Shown here piece by piece: positions 52,982 to 63,484 of a DNA stretch of 64,000 nucleotides. Origin of the DNA: Lachnospiraceae bacterium M18-1 (GTDB lineage: Bacteria > Bacillota > Clostridia > Lachnospirales > Lachnospiraceae); assembly GCA_000403295.2 (NCBI GenBank), contig KE159605.1, positions 128,845-192,844 of the forward strand, in the 5' to 3' direction. The first letter of the stretch is position 1. The number at the start of each line of letters is the position of its first letter. The notes below the pieces were generated by a model. The model searched no databases, was not told the origin of the DNA, and worked only from the letters and a program-made list of their open reading frames with translations. The translations under genes were made by a program, and so were the position numbers.

Positions 52982-53014
52982 ATCGTTACTGTTCACACCC
53001 TGTTACTGTTCATA
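52982..53014 (+). repeat. Double GTTACTGTTCA unit
   Basis: GTTACTGTTCACACCCTG then GTTACTGTTCATAAC, two units in a row, matching the repeat core in the recO-glyS and other spacers. It lies between divergent genes. Confidence 0.65.
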
Positions 53015-53036
53015 ACAACACAGGCCGTTTATGATA

Positions 53037-53065
53037 TTGACAAAAGCATATTTTGGTTATATTCT
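53037..53065 (+). promoter_or_regulatory. Sigma-A promoter for the small zinc-ribbon gene
   Basis: Perfect TTGACA (53037-53042), 17-nt spacer, TATTCT (53060-53065), about 80 nt before the ATG at 53148. Confidence 0.7.
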
Positions 53066-53147
53066 ATAGATATGAGATGGTATCTCTTTATTTTTGAGGC
53101 ACTATCTACAAATCCTCATATTTTTATGTTATTGCGAGGTGATACAA

Positions 53148-53324
53148 ATGATGCATGTTTTTTACTGCATAAAATGCAAAAGATATCACTACACGAACAA
53201 TCAGGCACGGGCCGTTTGCTGCGGTCAGCCCATGTATCATGTGGATATTGAATTTACGGATTTTGTGAAAATGAATCTGGAAGAGCGAAAGGAAGCTCTT
53301 AAAATTTATGCATTAGCAGACTAA
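53148..53324 (+). CDS. Small zinc-ribbon-like protein
   Basis: A 58-residue protein with a CxxC (YCIKCKRYHY) and a CC pair (AVCCGQPMYHVDIEF) in zinc-ribbon spacing, then a helical tail (FVKMNLEERKEALKIYALAD). ATG 53148 follows GCGAGGTGAT; the longer frame from 53094 is unlikely. Similar small proteins occur in many Lachnospiraceae without known function. It has its own strong promoter and a strong terminator, so it is a one-gene unit. Confidence 0.75.
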   Translation: MMHVFYCIKCKRYHYTNNQARAVCCGQPMYHVDIEFTDFVKMNLEERKEALKIYALAD

Positions 53325-53370
53325 CACGCCTTTCGGCTCTGGACAGAGGAAGTTTTTAGGAGTCGGATGA

Positions 53371-53430
53371 AAAAAAATCTGCGCAGTGCTTTTCGGGGGG
53401 AACCGGGGGAGCGGCTGCGCAGATTTTTTT
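53371..53430. terminator. Strong bidirectional terminator
   Basis: AAAAAAATCTGCGCAG (53371-53386) and CTGCGCAGATTTTTTT (53415-53430) form a perfect 16-bp stem, T-rich on both strands, ending the zinc-ribbon transcript and the minus-strand split gene. Confidence 0.88.
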
Positions 53431-53490
53431 CTATTAGAAACATCTCCGAATTTTCCTATAGAACAAAAAAAACTCCGGGGGATGCGCACT
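53429..53490 (+). repeat. Terminator-linked palindromic repeat, copy 2
   Basis: TTCTATTAGAAACATCTCCG continuing as AATTTTCCTATAGAA, then CTCCGGGGGATGCGCA, matching copies at 25329 and 56314 with a few changes that weaken the stem. It begins in the T run of the preceding terminator. Confidence 0.75.
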
Positions 53491-53526
53491 GTGCGCATAA
53501 GGAAAATGGCTGCTGTCTGTTAACCT

Positions 53527-54135
53527 TCACGTCAGTTCTGCGATTCGTGATACCCCCACATAGATTTCCGATATTTTATACCAGGTCCGGTAATCCACCG
53601 TGCCGGTCTGGGGAAGGCCGAAAACTGACTGGAATACCCGGACAGCTTCCGAGGTTGCCGGACCGTACTTTCCATCCACCTGGATATCCGGTATGGCAGG
53701 ATATGCTCCGGCAATCACATTGATCTGCTCCTGGAGCTGCCGGACCTTATCGCCGCTGGAGCCGTTTTCCAGGACATAGCCGGGCCAGGAGGAAGGTACG
53801 CCGGAGATTTCCTGGGCGGTATTGATGTACATGTTATCTCCATAATAATACCGCAGGATTTCAATTGCGGAATAGCCCTGTTCCCCCAGGGACATGGAAC
53901 CCCACTGCTGCATCCAGTCGGGGCAGGATACCCTCCGGCCGTCGCAGTATTGGGTCAGGATCGGCTGCCGGACATTGGGACGGGACAGATAATTTGCAAA
54001 TAACTCATCCACGATCGCGGAAATGGTATTAAAGTAATTCCGTTCCGGAATCCATTTGTGGTCAAATGCGGTAGAAGAGGTGATCGTAAAATCGTAGCCC
54101 CGGTTCCGGTACCCCGGAATCACCGCTGATTCCAT
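53527..54135 (-). CDS. C-terminal part of split SpoIID-like/peptidoglycan-binding protein
   Basis: The 202-residue reading frame starts in foreign sequence (MESAVIPG) and from about residue 9 (YRNRGYDFTITSSTAFDHKW) continues a protein whose N-terminal part lies at 63476-64000. It includes the end of the SpoIID-like domain, CDGRRVSCPDWMQQWGS, and a C-terminal peptidoglycan-binding domain 1 (SSGDKVRQLQEQINVIAGAYPAIPDIQVDGKYGPATSEAVRVFQ). No ribosome site precedes the ATG, so alone it is probably not translated. Removing the element between 54111 and 63493 restores one frame reading TEW-YRNRGY. The intact family is a clostridial cell-wall or spore-related protein. Confidence 0.88.
   Translation of the reverse strand: MESAVIPGYRNRGYDFTITSSTAFDHKWIPERNYFNTISAIVDELFANYLSRPNVRQPILTQYCDGRRVSCPDWMQQWGSMSLGEQGYSAIEILRYYYGDNMYINTAQEISGVPSSWPGYVLENGSSGDKVRQLQEQINVIAGAYPAIPDIQVDGKYGPATSEAVRVFQSVFGLPQTGTVDYRTWYKISEIYVGVSRIAELT
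54093..54131 (-). other. Left junction (att site) of the 9.4-kb element
   Basis: Shared core ACC at 54111-54113 (GGT on the gene strand, in CCGGGGTACCGG). Left of it is the interrupted gene; right of it is element DNA (GGAATCACCGCTG). Large serine recombinases cross over at a 2-bp core, here GG or GT. Confidence 0.7.
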
Positions 54136-54253
54136 AGACGAATGCTCAGCAAGCAGAGCAGGGCAGGCAGGTATAAAACATCCATGGCTGATTGCATGTA
54201 GACGTTACAGATTCTCTGTCTGTTAAAATTGAATTACGTGCTTTTTTCTGCAG

Positions 54254-54520
54254 CTACGATGTTTCCTCAGAATCTTCCATACCGTCGATCAGATAATCAT
54301 AAGACACATGGAAGATTTCCTTCAATGCTTTTAATTCCAGATCTGTTACATACCGTTTATTTGTTTCAATTCTTGTGATCACATTTTTATCCATATCATA
54401 TCCAGCAAGCTGAAGCCGGTAGGCCAGGTCGCGCTGGGAATAATTGTTTTTCCTGCGAAGCTCGATCAAATGTTTGCTGACAAGATTTTTCTCCCCTGTC
54501 TGTGTTCTTGGTTTTGGCAT
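54254..54520 (-). CDS. XRE family helix-turn-helix regulator
   Basis: An 88-residue Cro/C1-type DNA-binding protein: helix-turn-helix NYSQRDLAYRLQLAGYDMDKNVITRIETNKRYVTDLELKALKEIFHVSYDYLIDG. ATG 54520 follows AAAGGAGGATTTATT; an upstream Met at 54556 is rejected. First gene of the element at its left end and transcribed outward, toward the split gene. It may control the recombinase or arabinofuranosidase genes; target unknown. Confidence 0.88.
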   Translation of the reverse strand: MPKPRTQTGEKNLVSKHLIELRRKNNYSQRDLAYRLQLAGYDMDKNVITRIETNKRYVTDLELKALKEIFHVSYDYLIDGMEDSEETS

Positions 54521-54697
54521 AATAAATCCTCCTTTTGCTTGTCTCACTTTCAGCACTTTGCAATGATTTTACTAACGAAGACGCATGAAAAAGGTTGTAA
54601 AAATGAGACGACCTGATATTTTTAAAAGTGCAAAACACCATAGAAAAAGTTCATCCAGCAACATTATGGCAAATGTTACTCTGTAATATTCCTTTAG

Positions 54698-56269
<1,572 letters not shown>

Positions 56270-56283
56270 GACAAAGGAAAAAG

Positions 56284-56313
56284 GACGCAGCCGGAAAATG
56301 GCTGCGTCTTTTT
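56284..56313 (+). terminator. Rho-independent terminator after the arabinofuranosidase gene
   Basis: GACGCAGCC (56284-56292) pairs with GGCTGCGTC (56300-56308), followed by TTTTT. The linked palindromic repeat starts in its tail. Confidence 0.88.
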
Positions 56314-56450
56314 GTTCTATAGGAAACTTCTCCGAATTTTCCTATAGAACAAAAACCCTCCGGGGGATGCGCAGCTACGCGCGCGGAACAAAAGCTGCGC
56401 TGCTAAGAATGTAACAACGCGGGAGTGTGCGAAGCACACTTTTGTTCTGA
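56314..56450 (+). repeat. Terminator-linked palindromic repeat, copy 3
   Basis: GTTCTATAGGAAA (56314-56326) and TTTCCTATAGAAC (56338-56350) form a perfect 13-bp stem with the loop CTTCTCCGAAT identical to copy 1, then CTCCGGGGGATGCGCA and further a TGTGCGAAGCACA hairpin with TTTTGTTCTG. It lies inside the mobile element, while copies 1 and 2 lie outside. Confidence 0.8.
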
Positions 56451-56530
56451 GCCGAAAGCATGCAGAAAAGAAGTGAGCCGGAAAACCATTTCGCATGAGA
56501 AATAGAAACTGGAAAGCAGAGTTAAAATGT

Positions 56531-56649
56531 GTTAGATAATTCGATATCAAACTAAATTATAGATAAAAAGTATAAAAAAACCGTGAAATAGAGAAGTAAA
56601 TATTGACAAATATTGTTAATAACCATAAAATATCCGTTAGATATCTAAC
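56531..56649 (+). promoter_or_regulatory. Promoter and twin palindromic operators of the MarR-ABC operon
   Basis: TTGACA (56603-56608), 17-nt spacer, TAAAAT (56626-56631). A perfect 14-bp palindrome GTTAGATATCTAAC at 56636-56649 covers the expected start point. A second, imperfect site GTTAGATA-n6-TATCAAAC at 56531-56552 lies upstream. Both share the half-site GTTAGATA. MarR proteins typically repress their own operon from such sites. Confidence 0.7.
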
Positions 56650-56695
56650 TAAAATACAGGAGATGTACGGAAGATATGAAAGGAGGTCATACAGA

Positions 56696-57160
56696 ATGAA
56701 TATGGACATGAACCATATGCAGACCCTTGGGATACTGGCCCAGGTGACACACCTGAGCAGCTGCCATGCAAAGCAGATGTTTGGGAAGTATGATTTAAAG
56801 CCGGGGCAGGCGGGAATATTATTTGTACTGAACAAAGAGGGGGAACTGTCCCAGAGAGAACTGTCCAGAAAGATGAACCTGACGCCCCCTACCATCACCT
56901 CCGCTATCCAGAAGATGGAGCAGCTCGGGTATATCCGGCGTAAACCGGACGAAAAGGATCAGCGGATTCTGCGGCTTGGCATTACAGATAAGGGGAAGGC
57001 GTGTATTGACGACATCTGCAGGGTTGGATCGGCGATGGAAGAGCTGGTGTTCCGGGGGATGAGTATGGAGGAAACCCTTTTGCTGAAGAGGCTGCTCGTA
57101 CAGATCCGGGATAATCTGATGGAAGGTCAGGACCCGTCTGTCCTGCTGCCGCCGATGTAA
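56696..57160 (+). CDS. MarR family transcriptional regulator
   Basis: A 154-residue winged-helix repressor: GELSQRELSRKMNLTPPTITSAIQKMEQLGYIRRKPDEKDQRILRLGITDKGKA is the DNA-binding wing region, and the flanking helices form the dimer interface. ATG 56696 follows GAAAGGAGG; the frame from 56603 runs through the promoter and is not used. It precedes two ABC half-transporters in the same direction, the usual layout of ligand-released drug-efflux control. Two operator-like palindromes lie at its promoter. Confidence 0.9.
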   Translation: MNMDMNHMQTLGILAQVTHLSSCHAKQMFGKYDLKPGQAGILFVLNKEGELSQRELSRKMNLTPPTITSAIQKMEQLGYIRRKPDEKDQRILRLGITDKGKACIDDICRVGSAMEELVFRGMSMEETLLLKRLLVQIRDNLMEGQDPSVLLPPM

Positions 57161-57276
57161 GATGCCGGGTGTGCAGCAGCATTTCGGCGTGAGTGTGCGT
57201 CTTGCAGTACACTTTTTTCCGGGGCGCAGGCCGGATTGCCGGCGTGAAGTGATTGAATTGTGAAAGGAGACGAATC

Positions 57277-59538
57277 ATGCGAAAACTATTTCAATATATG
57301 GGAATGTACTGGAAAACGGTGCTCGTTGTTTTCCTGATCCTGATCGTACAGGCATACTGCGATCTGTCCCTGCCGGCTTATACATCGGATATTGTCAATG
57401 TGGGCATCCAGCAGGGCGGGATCAGCGAGCCGGTTCCGAAAGCCATTTCCAGGGAAGGGATGGAACGGATTCAAATCTTCCTTCCGGATCCAAAGGACAG
57501 GGAGAAAATCATGGATGCTTACGAGGAGGACTCATCCGCATATGATAAAGAAGCATTTATTTTAAAAGACAGCATCCTGAAAGAGGTAAAAGAGGGCGGT
57601 GAGACCTATGATGAACTTTCGGAAATCATGAGCATGCCCATGATGCTCATTCAGGCCTTTACATCAGGAAGCGATACCACAGAGAAGATCCAGGAACAGC
57701 TTATGGCAGGGCTTCCCGCGGAAATGCTGCCCCAGGAGGGGGATCTGTTCGATATCCTGAAGATGCTTCCGGCAGAGCAGGTGGAGCAGCTGATAGAACA
57801 AATACGCGGCCAGATGGAGGATCTGCCGGAAACGATTCTGGAGCAGGCGGCCGTTTCTTATGTAAAGACAGCTTATCAGGAACTGGGAATGGATCTGGAT
57901 CAGCTGCAGCTTGGTTATCTGACAAAGACCGGGGCGAAGATGATCGGGCTTGCGTTTTTGGGCATGCTCTCCAGCGTTCTTGTAGGGCTCTTGGCCTCCA
58001 GAGTGGGAGCGGCCTCCGGGCGCGACCTGCGGGGAAAAGTATTCCGCAAGGTGGTGGGCTTTTCCAGCAATGAGTTTGACCAGTTTTCCACAGCGTCCCT
58101 GATCACCCGGAGCACCAATGACATTCAGCAGATTCAGATGCTCATGGTCATGCTGCTGCGGATGGTATTGTATGCGCCGATCTTGGCGGCAGGCGGAATT
58201 TACCAGGTGTTTAGGACAAATGTGTCCATGTCCTGGATCATCGGGCTGGCAGTTCTTCTGATCGGGCTTGTGATCCTTTTGCTCTTTACGGTGGCTATGC
58301 CCAAATTTAAGATCATGCAGAAGCTGGTAGACCGGCTGAATCTGGTGACAAGGGAGATTCTGACAGGGCTTTCCGTGATCCGGGCATTCAGTACGGAAAA
58401 GCATGAGGAAAAACGGTTTGATGCGGCAAATCAGGATCTGACCAGGACGAATCTGTTCGTCAACAGGGCCATGACCTTTATGATGCCTATGATGATGATC
58501 ATTATGAACGGCGTGTCGGTCCTGATCATCTGGACCGGGGCCCACGGGATCCATGACGGGCAGATGCAGGTGGGCGATATGATGGCGTTTATCCAGTATA
58601 CCATGCAGATCATCATGAGCTTTCTGATGCTGTGCATGATCTCCATTATGCTGCCAAGAGCGGCTGTGGCGGCGGAGCGTGTGGATGAAGTGCTGACCAG
58701 CGAGACATTGATCTGCGATCCGAAGGAGCCGGAGCGCATTCCGGAAAAAACAGAAGGAGTGCTGTATTTTGACCACGTGTCATTCCGGTATCCGGGAGCA
58801 GACGAGGATGTGCTCCACGACATCACATTTAAGGCAAAACCGGGGGAGACCACAGCCATCATCGGAAGCACCGGAAGCGGAAAATCTACCCTGGTTAATC
58901 TGATTCCCCGTTTTTATGATGTGACAGAAGGCGCCATCACCCTGGACGGCATAGATATCCGGGAGCTCCGGCAGCATGATCTGCGGGAAAAGCTGGGCTA
59001 TGTACCTCAGAAAGGCGTGCTGTTCTCCGGGACCATCGGCTCGAACATCATGTTTGGAAATCCGCAGGGGTCTGACAGAGAAATGCAGGAGGCTGCGGAG
59101 ATTGCCCAGGCTATGGAGTTTATTGATACAAAGCCGGATCGGTTTGAAAGCCCGATCTCTCAGGGCGGTTCCAATGTTTCCGGCGGGCAGAAGCAGCGCC
59201 TGTCCATCGCAAGAGCAGTGGCAAAGCACCCGGACGTCTTTATTTTTGACGACAGCTTTTCCGCTCTGGATTATAAGACCGATGTGACATTGCGGAAGGC
59301 CCTGAAAGAAAAGACAGAAAACAGTACGGTCCTGATCGTGGCGCAGCGGATCAGCACCATTCTCCATGCAGAGCAGATCATTGTACTGGACGACGGAGAA
59401 GTGGCGGGAATCGGCACTCACAGGGAACTGTTAAGGGACTGTGAAGTATACCGACAGATCGCGGAGTCACAATTGTCGGAACAGGAACTTGCTGAGACAG
59501 GAATCTATACCGGAAAGGGGGAGGCGGCTCATGAGTAG
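57277..59538 (+). CDS. ABC exporter half-transporter 1, degenerate ATP site
   Basis: A 753-residue fused membrane-ATPase protein. First span MYWKTVLVVFLILIVQAYCDL, then a long outside loop of about 180 residues (to ASYVKTAYQELGMD), five more spans, and an ATPase domain: Walker A IIGSTGSGKSTL, signature NVSGGQKQRLSIARA, Walker B VFIFDDSFSALD. The catalytic Glu after Walker B is Asp here, as in the degenerate half of heterodimeric exporters (BmrC/TM287 type), while the LSGGQ signature is canonical. ATG 57277 follows GTGAAAGGAGACG. It overlaps the next gene by 8 bases. Confidence 0.9.
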   Translation: MRKLFQYMGMYWKTVLVVFLILIVQAYCDLSLPAYTSDIVNVGIQQGGISEPVPKAISREGMERIQIFLPDPKDREKIMDAYEEDSSAYDKEAFILKDSILKEVKEGGETYDELSEIMSMPMMLIQAFTSGSDTTEKIQEQLMAGLPAEMLPQEGDLFDILKMLPAEQVEQLIEQIRGQMEDLPETILEQAAVSYVKTAYQELGMDLDQLQLGYLTKTGAKMIGLAFLGMLSSVLVGLLASRVGAASGRDLRGKVFRKVVGFSSNEFDQFSTASLITRSTNDIQQIQMLMVMLLRMVLYAPILAAGGIYQVFRTNVSMSWIIGLAVLLIGLVILLLFTVAMPKFKIMQKLVDRLNLVTREILTGLSVIRAFSTEKHEEKRFDAANQDLTRTNLFVNRAMTFMMPMMMIIMNGVSVLIIWTGAHGIHDGQMQVGDMMAFIQYTMQIIMSFLMLCMISIMLPRAAVAAERVDEVLTSETLICDPKEPERIPEKTEGVLYFDHVSFRYPGADEDVLHDITFKAKPGETTAIIGSTGSGKSTLVNLIPRFYDVTEGAITLDGIDIRELRQHDLREKLGYVPQKGVLFSGTIGSNIMFGNPQGSDREMQEAAEIAQAMEFIDTKPDRFESPISQGGSNVSGGQKQRLSIARAVAKHPDVFIFDDSFSALDYKTDVTLRKALKEKTENSTVLIVAQRISTILHAEQIIVLDDGEVAGIGTHRELLRDCEVYRQIAESQLSEQELAETGIYTGKGEAAHE

Positions 59539-61369
59539 AGAGCAGAGAAGAGGCCCTATGGGCCGGGGACACGGCCATGGGATGGGGCCTGGAGAAAAGG
59601 CGAAAGACTTTAAAGGCACGATCAAAAAACTGGTCCGCTATATGAGTGTCTATAAAATACAGATGCTGTTTGTACTGATCTTCGCAGTGGGCGGTACGAT
59701 CTTCAATATCCTGGGGCCGAAGATCCTGGGTAAGGCCACCACAGAAATTTTCAATGGTCTGGTCAGCAGGGTATCCGGAACCGGCGGCATGGATTTTGAA
59801 AAGATCGGCCGGATCCTGCTGCTGACTCTGGGGCTTTATGCGGTGAGCGCGGTATTTTCCTTTATCCAGGGCTATATCATGACCGGGATCTCCCAGAAGA
59901 CGACCTATCGTTTCCGGAAGGCAATCTCGGAGAAGATCAGCCGGATGCCTATGAGTTATTTTGACAAAATGACATACGGGGAGGTCCTTTCCAGGGTCAC
60001 AAATGACGTGGATACGCTGGGGCAGAGCCTGAACCAGAGCGCCACCCAGATGATCACCTCCGTGACCCAGATGGTCGGCGTGCTGATCATGATGCTGTCC
60101 ATCAGTCCGTTGATGACCCTGGTCGCGCTTCTGATGCTGCCGGTCTCCGTTGCTATGATATCCCTAATCATGGCAAAATCCCAGAAATATTTCCGGGGAC
60201 AGCAGGAGTTTTTGGGAAATGTAAACGGCCAGGTGGAGGAGGTCTATTCAGGCCACAATATCATCAAGGCATTTAATAAAGAAGAGGAGACCATAGAATC
60301 CTTTGAAAAGACGAATCAGCAGCTTTATGATTCCGCATGGAAATCCCAGTTCTTGTCCGGCATGATGATGCCTGTCATGCAGTTTGTGGGCAATCTGGGC
60401 TATGTGGGAGTGGCCATCCTGGGAGGTTATCTGGCGATCAAACAGGCCATTGAAGTGGGGGATATCCAGTCCTTTACCCAGTATGTAAGGAACTTCACCC
60501 AGCCCATCCAGCAGGTGGCCCAGGTAGCCAACATGCTGCAGTCCACCGCGGCGGCATCGGAACGTGTCTTTGCATTTTTGGAGGAAACGGAGGAAGATCA
60601 GACCGTGCCGGATCCGGTATCTGTGGACGGCCTTCAGGGAAATGTGGAATTTTCTCATGTGCATTTCGGCTATCATCCGGAAAAGACCATCATCCATGAC
60701 TTTTCCGCAAAGGTGAAGGAAGGGCAGAAAATCGCCATCGTAGGACCCACCGGGGCCGGAAAGACGACCATGATCAAGCTGCTCATGCGGTTCTATGATG
60801 TGAACAGCGGAGCCATCCTGATCGACGGCCATGATGTGAAGGACTTTAACCGCAGCGAGCTGCGGATGATGTTCGGCATGGTACTGCAGGATACCTGGCT
60901 GTTCCACGGAAGCATCCGGGATAATATCCGGTATGGGAAGCTGGATGCTACAGAGGAGGAAGTGATCGCGGCGGCGAAGGCAGCCAGGGTACACCGGTTT
61001 GTGCAGACTCTGCCGGGCGGGTATGATATGGAATTAAATGAGGAGGCCAGCAATGTGTCCCAGGGACAGAAGCAGCTCCTGACCATCGCCAGGGCCATCC
61101 TGGCAGATCCGAAGATTTTGATTCTGGACGAGGCCACTAGTTCTGTGGATACCCGGACAGAGATTCAGATCCAGAAGGCTATGGACACGCTGATGAAGGG
61201 CCGGACCAGCTTTGTGATCGCTCATCGGCTCTCCACGATCCGGGATGCGGACCTGATCCTGGTCATGAAGGACGGGGATATCGTGGAACAGGGAAATCAT
61301 GAGGAACTGATCAGGAAAGGCGGCTTCTATGCAGAACTGTATAATTCCCAGTTTGAGAAGACGGCATAA
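59531..61369 (+). CDS. ABC exporter half-transporter 2, consensus ATP site
   Basis: A 612-residue half-transporter: His/Gly-rich start (GPMGRGHGHGMGPGEKAKD), six spans, and an ATPase domain with Walker A IVGPTGAGKTTM, signature NVSQGQKQLLTIARA and Walker B ILILDEATSSVD with the catalytic Glu present. Paired with the preceding protein it makes a heterodimer with one working and one degenerate site, typical of multidrug or lipid/peptide exporters. ATG 59531 lies in the end of the upstream gene (GGGGGAGGCGG as ribosome site). Substrate unknown. Confidence 0.92.
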   Translation: MSREQRRGPMGRGHGHGMGPGEKAKDFKGTIKKLVRYMSVYKIQMLFVLIFAVGGTIFNILGPKILGKATTEIFNGLVSRVSGTGGMDFEKIGRILLLTLGLYAVSAVFSFIQGYIMTGISQKTTYRFRKAISEKISRMPMSYFDKMTYGEVLSRVTNDVDTLGQSLNQSATQMITSVTQMVGVLIMMLSISPLMTLVALLMLPVSVAMISLIMAKSQKYFRGQQEFLGNVNGQVEEVYSGHNIIKAFNKEEETIESFEKTNQQLYDSAWKSQFLSGMMMPVMQFVGNLGYVGVAILGGYLAIKQAIEVGDIQSFTQYVRNFTQPIQQVAQVANMLQSTAAASERVFAFLEETEEDQTVPDPVSVDGLQGNVEFSHVHFGYHPEKTIIHDFSAKVKEGQKIAIVGPTGAGKTTMIKLLMRFYDVNSGAILIDGHDVKDFNRSELRMMFGMVLQDTWLFHGSIRDNIRYGKLDATEEEVIAAAKAARVHRFVQTLPGGYDMELNEEASNVSQGQKQLLTIARAILADPKILILDEATSSVDTRTEIQIQKAMDTLMKGRTSFVIAHRLSTIRDADLILVMKDGDIVEQGNHEELIRKGGFYAELYNSQFEKTA

Positions 61370-61543
61370 AAGCCATGTCATTTCTTTCAGGCTTTTTATT
61401 TCTATATTAGGACGAATAGAATCCTGTGCCGGAAAATAGTAATAGTAGAAAAGCCCCGTATATCATTGCATGTATTCCGCCTTGCCGCGGGGGTGTGTTT
61501 CTATGCTTTATGCAGTGATATGCGGGGGGATTCCGGAGGATGT

Positions 61544-61735
61544 ATGTCTGTGAAAGAATATCGGCAGGTCTGTATGGATGCGGACAGCATAAAAGTGATA
61601 CTGGAATTTCCGGATGAACGGCCGCATGTGCAGGAAGAAGAAAACGATGGGATAAAGCCAGGATATGGAGAACAGACGAAAAAGGAGATCAGGGATATCC
61701 TGACAGGTGTATTGCTGGAAAAAATGAAACTATGA
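61544..61735 (+). CDS. Small hypothetical protein upstream of the recombinase
   Basis: A 63-residue polar protein, MSVKEYRQVCMDADSIKVIL then an acidic middle and a helical tail (TKKEIRDILTGVLLEKMKL). ATG 61544 is preceded by CCGGAGGA. It lies 96 bp before the recombinase gene in the same direction and could be an accessory or directionality factor, but it has no visible DNA-binding motif. No family recognised. Confidence 0.6.
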   Translation: MSVKEYRQVCMDADSIKVILEFPDERPHVQEEENDGIKPGYGEQTKKEIRDILTGVLLEKMKL

Positions 61736-61831
61736 GTTGGATTTTAGGAATATGACAGGCAGAAAAAAAATAGGAATATTAAAAACCGGACCACTGTTCA
61801 GAACAGAGACGGAAAAGGAAGCGGTTTTTCT

Positions 61832-63484
61832 GTGAAGCGTGTCAGAATGTTATTGAGAGTCAGCTCTAACCAGCAGCTGGAAGCGGACGGGGATCTGTCG
61901 GTCCAGAGACAGATCGTGACGGAATATATCGGGCAGCACGAAGACTGGTTGCTGGATGAAAAAGAATATTTTGAGGGAAGCAGAAGCGGCTACAAAAACG
62001 CGGTATCCAAAAGAGAAACGCTCCAGGAGGCCCTGGAGGATGCCGGGAAGCGGGAATACGATATCCTTGCGGCTTATAAGGATGACCGGGTGGGCAGGCG
62101 CATGTGGGAGATGGGAGCCTACATCATGGCCCTGAAAAGCTGCGGTGTAGACGTTTATACGGTAAAGGACGGCTGTATCAGCCCGGAGGCGGATGATATC
62201 ATGGGTCAGATGATGCTGGCCCTCCGCTATGGAAATGCCCAGAAGAGCAGCTCGGATACCGGGATGCGGGTAAAAGATACTGCCCAGAAGCTGGTGCAGA
62301 AAGGACGGTTCATGGGCGGCGCAGCGCCTTACGGATATGAGCTTGTACTTTCCGGAGAACTGAGCAGGCATGGGCGGGCCCTGCACACCTTAAAGATCAT
62401 TCCGCAGCAGGCGGAGACAGTAAAGCACATCTATTCATTGTCTTTAAATCAGGAATACGGTTCCGTAAAGATCGCAAATATTTTAAATGAAGATATACAT
62501 TACAGACGACTTGCACCCCGGGACGTATGGAAGGCCGGAACGATTACCAGTATTCTGACCAATCCCGTGTATGCAGGTTATACAGCATATAAACGCCGGG
62601 AACGGATGAACGGGAAATATCACCGTCTGGACCAGTCGGACTGGATCATAGCAGAAGCGCCAAATGAGGAGATACGGATCATAGAGGAGGAAATGTGGAA
62701 CCAGGTGCAGGAAAAAAGAAAGAAAAGGTCTGACCGATACAAAAAGAAGCCGGAGGACCAGGCGGCTTCTGTGATCAGAAGAAACGACGGGATGCTCCCC
62801 CTGATCGATGTGATCTACTGCGGGTACTGCGGGGGGAAGCTGACCAACGGGAGCCGGTATCATTACTGGACGATCAAGGGGACCGGGGAAAGGAGATCAA
62901 GCAGGACTCCGATGTACCGATGCAGGAATGGGGACGGGAGAACCGAACATCCCGCAGTACAGTATCATGCGGAGAGGATAGAAAGAGCAGTGTTCCAATG
63001 TCTTGGGGAATATATCGGGAGACTGCTGGAAAACGAGGATGCTGCGGCTGTTGTTTTTGAAAAACAGAAAACGAGGAAAAAAATCATAGAAACAGAATGG
63101 AAGAAGGAAGAGGAAAAATTGCATAGGCTGCAGAAAGGAATTGAGGTGATGGAAGGAAAGATTCCGGATGCTGTCGCAGGGAAGTGTGCGTTTACGGCCG
63201 AGGAACTGGCAGAAGCAGTCAGAAGCCAGAGAAAAAAAGTATTGGAGCAGGAGCTGGTTGTACAAAGGATCCAGGAGCGGCGGAACAGGCAGAAGCTTCA
63301 TACAGCGAACCGGGAAGAGATCAGAAAAGCAATTCCTGCATGGAAACAGATTTTTCATACGGCAGATTCCGATACGAAACGGGTATTAGTTCAAAAGATA
63401 GTGGAAAGGATTCAGGTGACCCGGGAGCAGATCCGGATTCGTTTCAAATTCAGTCAGGAGAGTTTTAACAACGGATCACCATAG
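61832..63484 (+). CDS. Large serine recombinase (site-specific integrase)
   Basis: A 550-residue serine recombinase. Catalytic domain (1-150): Ser11 in LRVSSNQQ, SVQRQ, and AAYKDDRVGRRMWEM with the conserved Arg pair; then the recombinase domain (GGAAPYGYEL ... SILTNPVYAGYTAYKRRERMNGKYH), a zinc ribbon (YCGYCGGKLTNGS ... YRCRN) and a long C-terminal coiled coil (EKQKTRKKIIETEWKKEEEKLHRL). Start GTG 61832 after GGAAAAGGAAGCGG. It stops 8 bp from the right att core and overlaps the interrupted gene's stop. It should integrate and, with a partner, excise the element. Confidence 0.95.
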   Translation: MKRVRMLLRVSSNQQLEADGDLSVQRQIVTEYIGQHEDWLLDEKEYFEGSRSGYKNAVSKRETLQEALEDAGKREYDILAAYKDDRVGRRMWEMGAYIMALKSCGVDVYTVKDGCISPEADDIMGQMMLALRYGNAQKSSSDTGMRVKDTAQKLVQKGRFMGGAAPYGYELVLSGELSRHGRALHTLKIIPQQAETVKHIYSLSLNQEYGSVKIANILNEDIHYRRLAPRDVWKAGTITSILTNPVYAGYTAYKRRERMNGKYHRLDQSDWIIAEAPNEEIRIIEEEMWNQVQEKRKKRSDRYKKKPEDQAASVIRRNDGMLPLIDVIYCGYCGGKLTNGSRYHYWTIKGTGERRSSRTPMYRCRNGDGRTEHPAVQYHAERIERAVFQCLGEYIGRLLENEDAAAVVFEKQKTRKKIIETEWKKEEEKLHRLQKGIEVMEGKIPDAVAGKCAFTAEELAEAVRSQRKKVLEQELVVQRIQERRNRQKLHTANREEIRKAIPAWKQIFHTADSDTKRVLVQKIVERIQVTREQIRIRFKFSQESFNNGSP

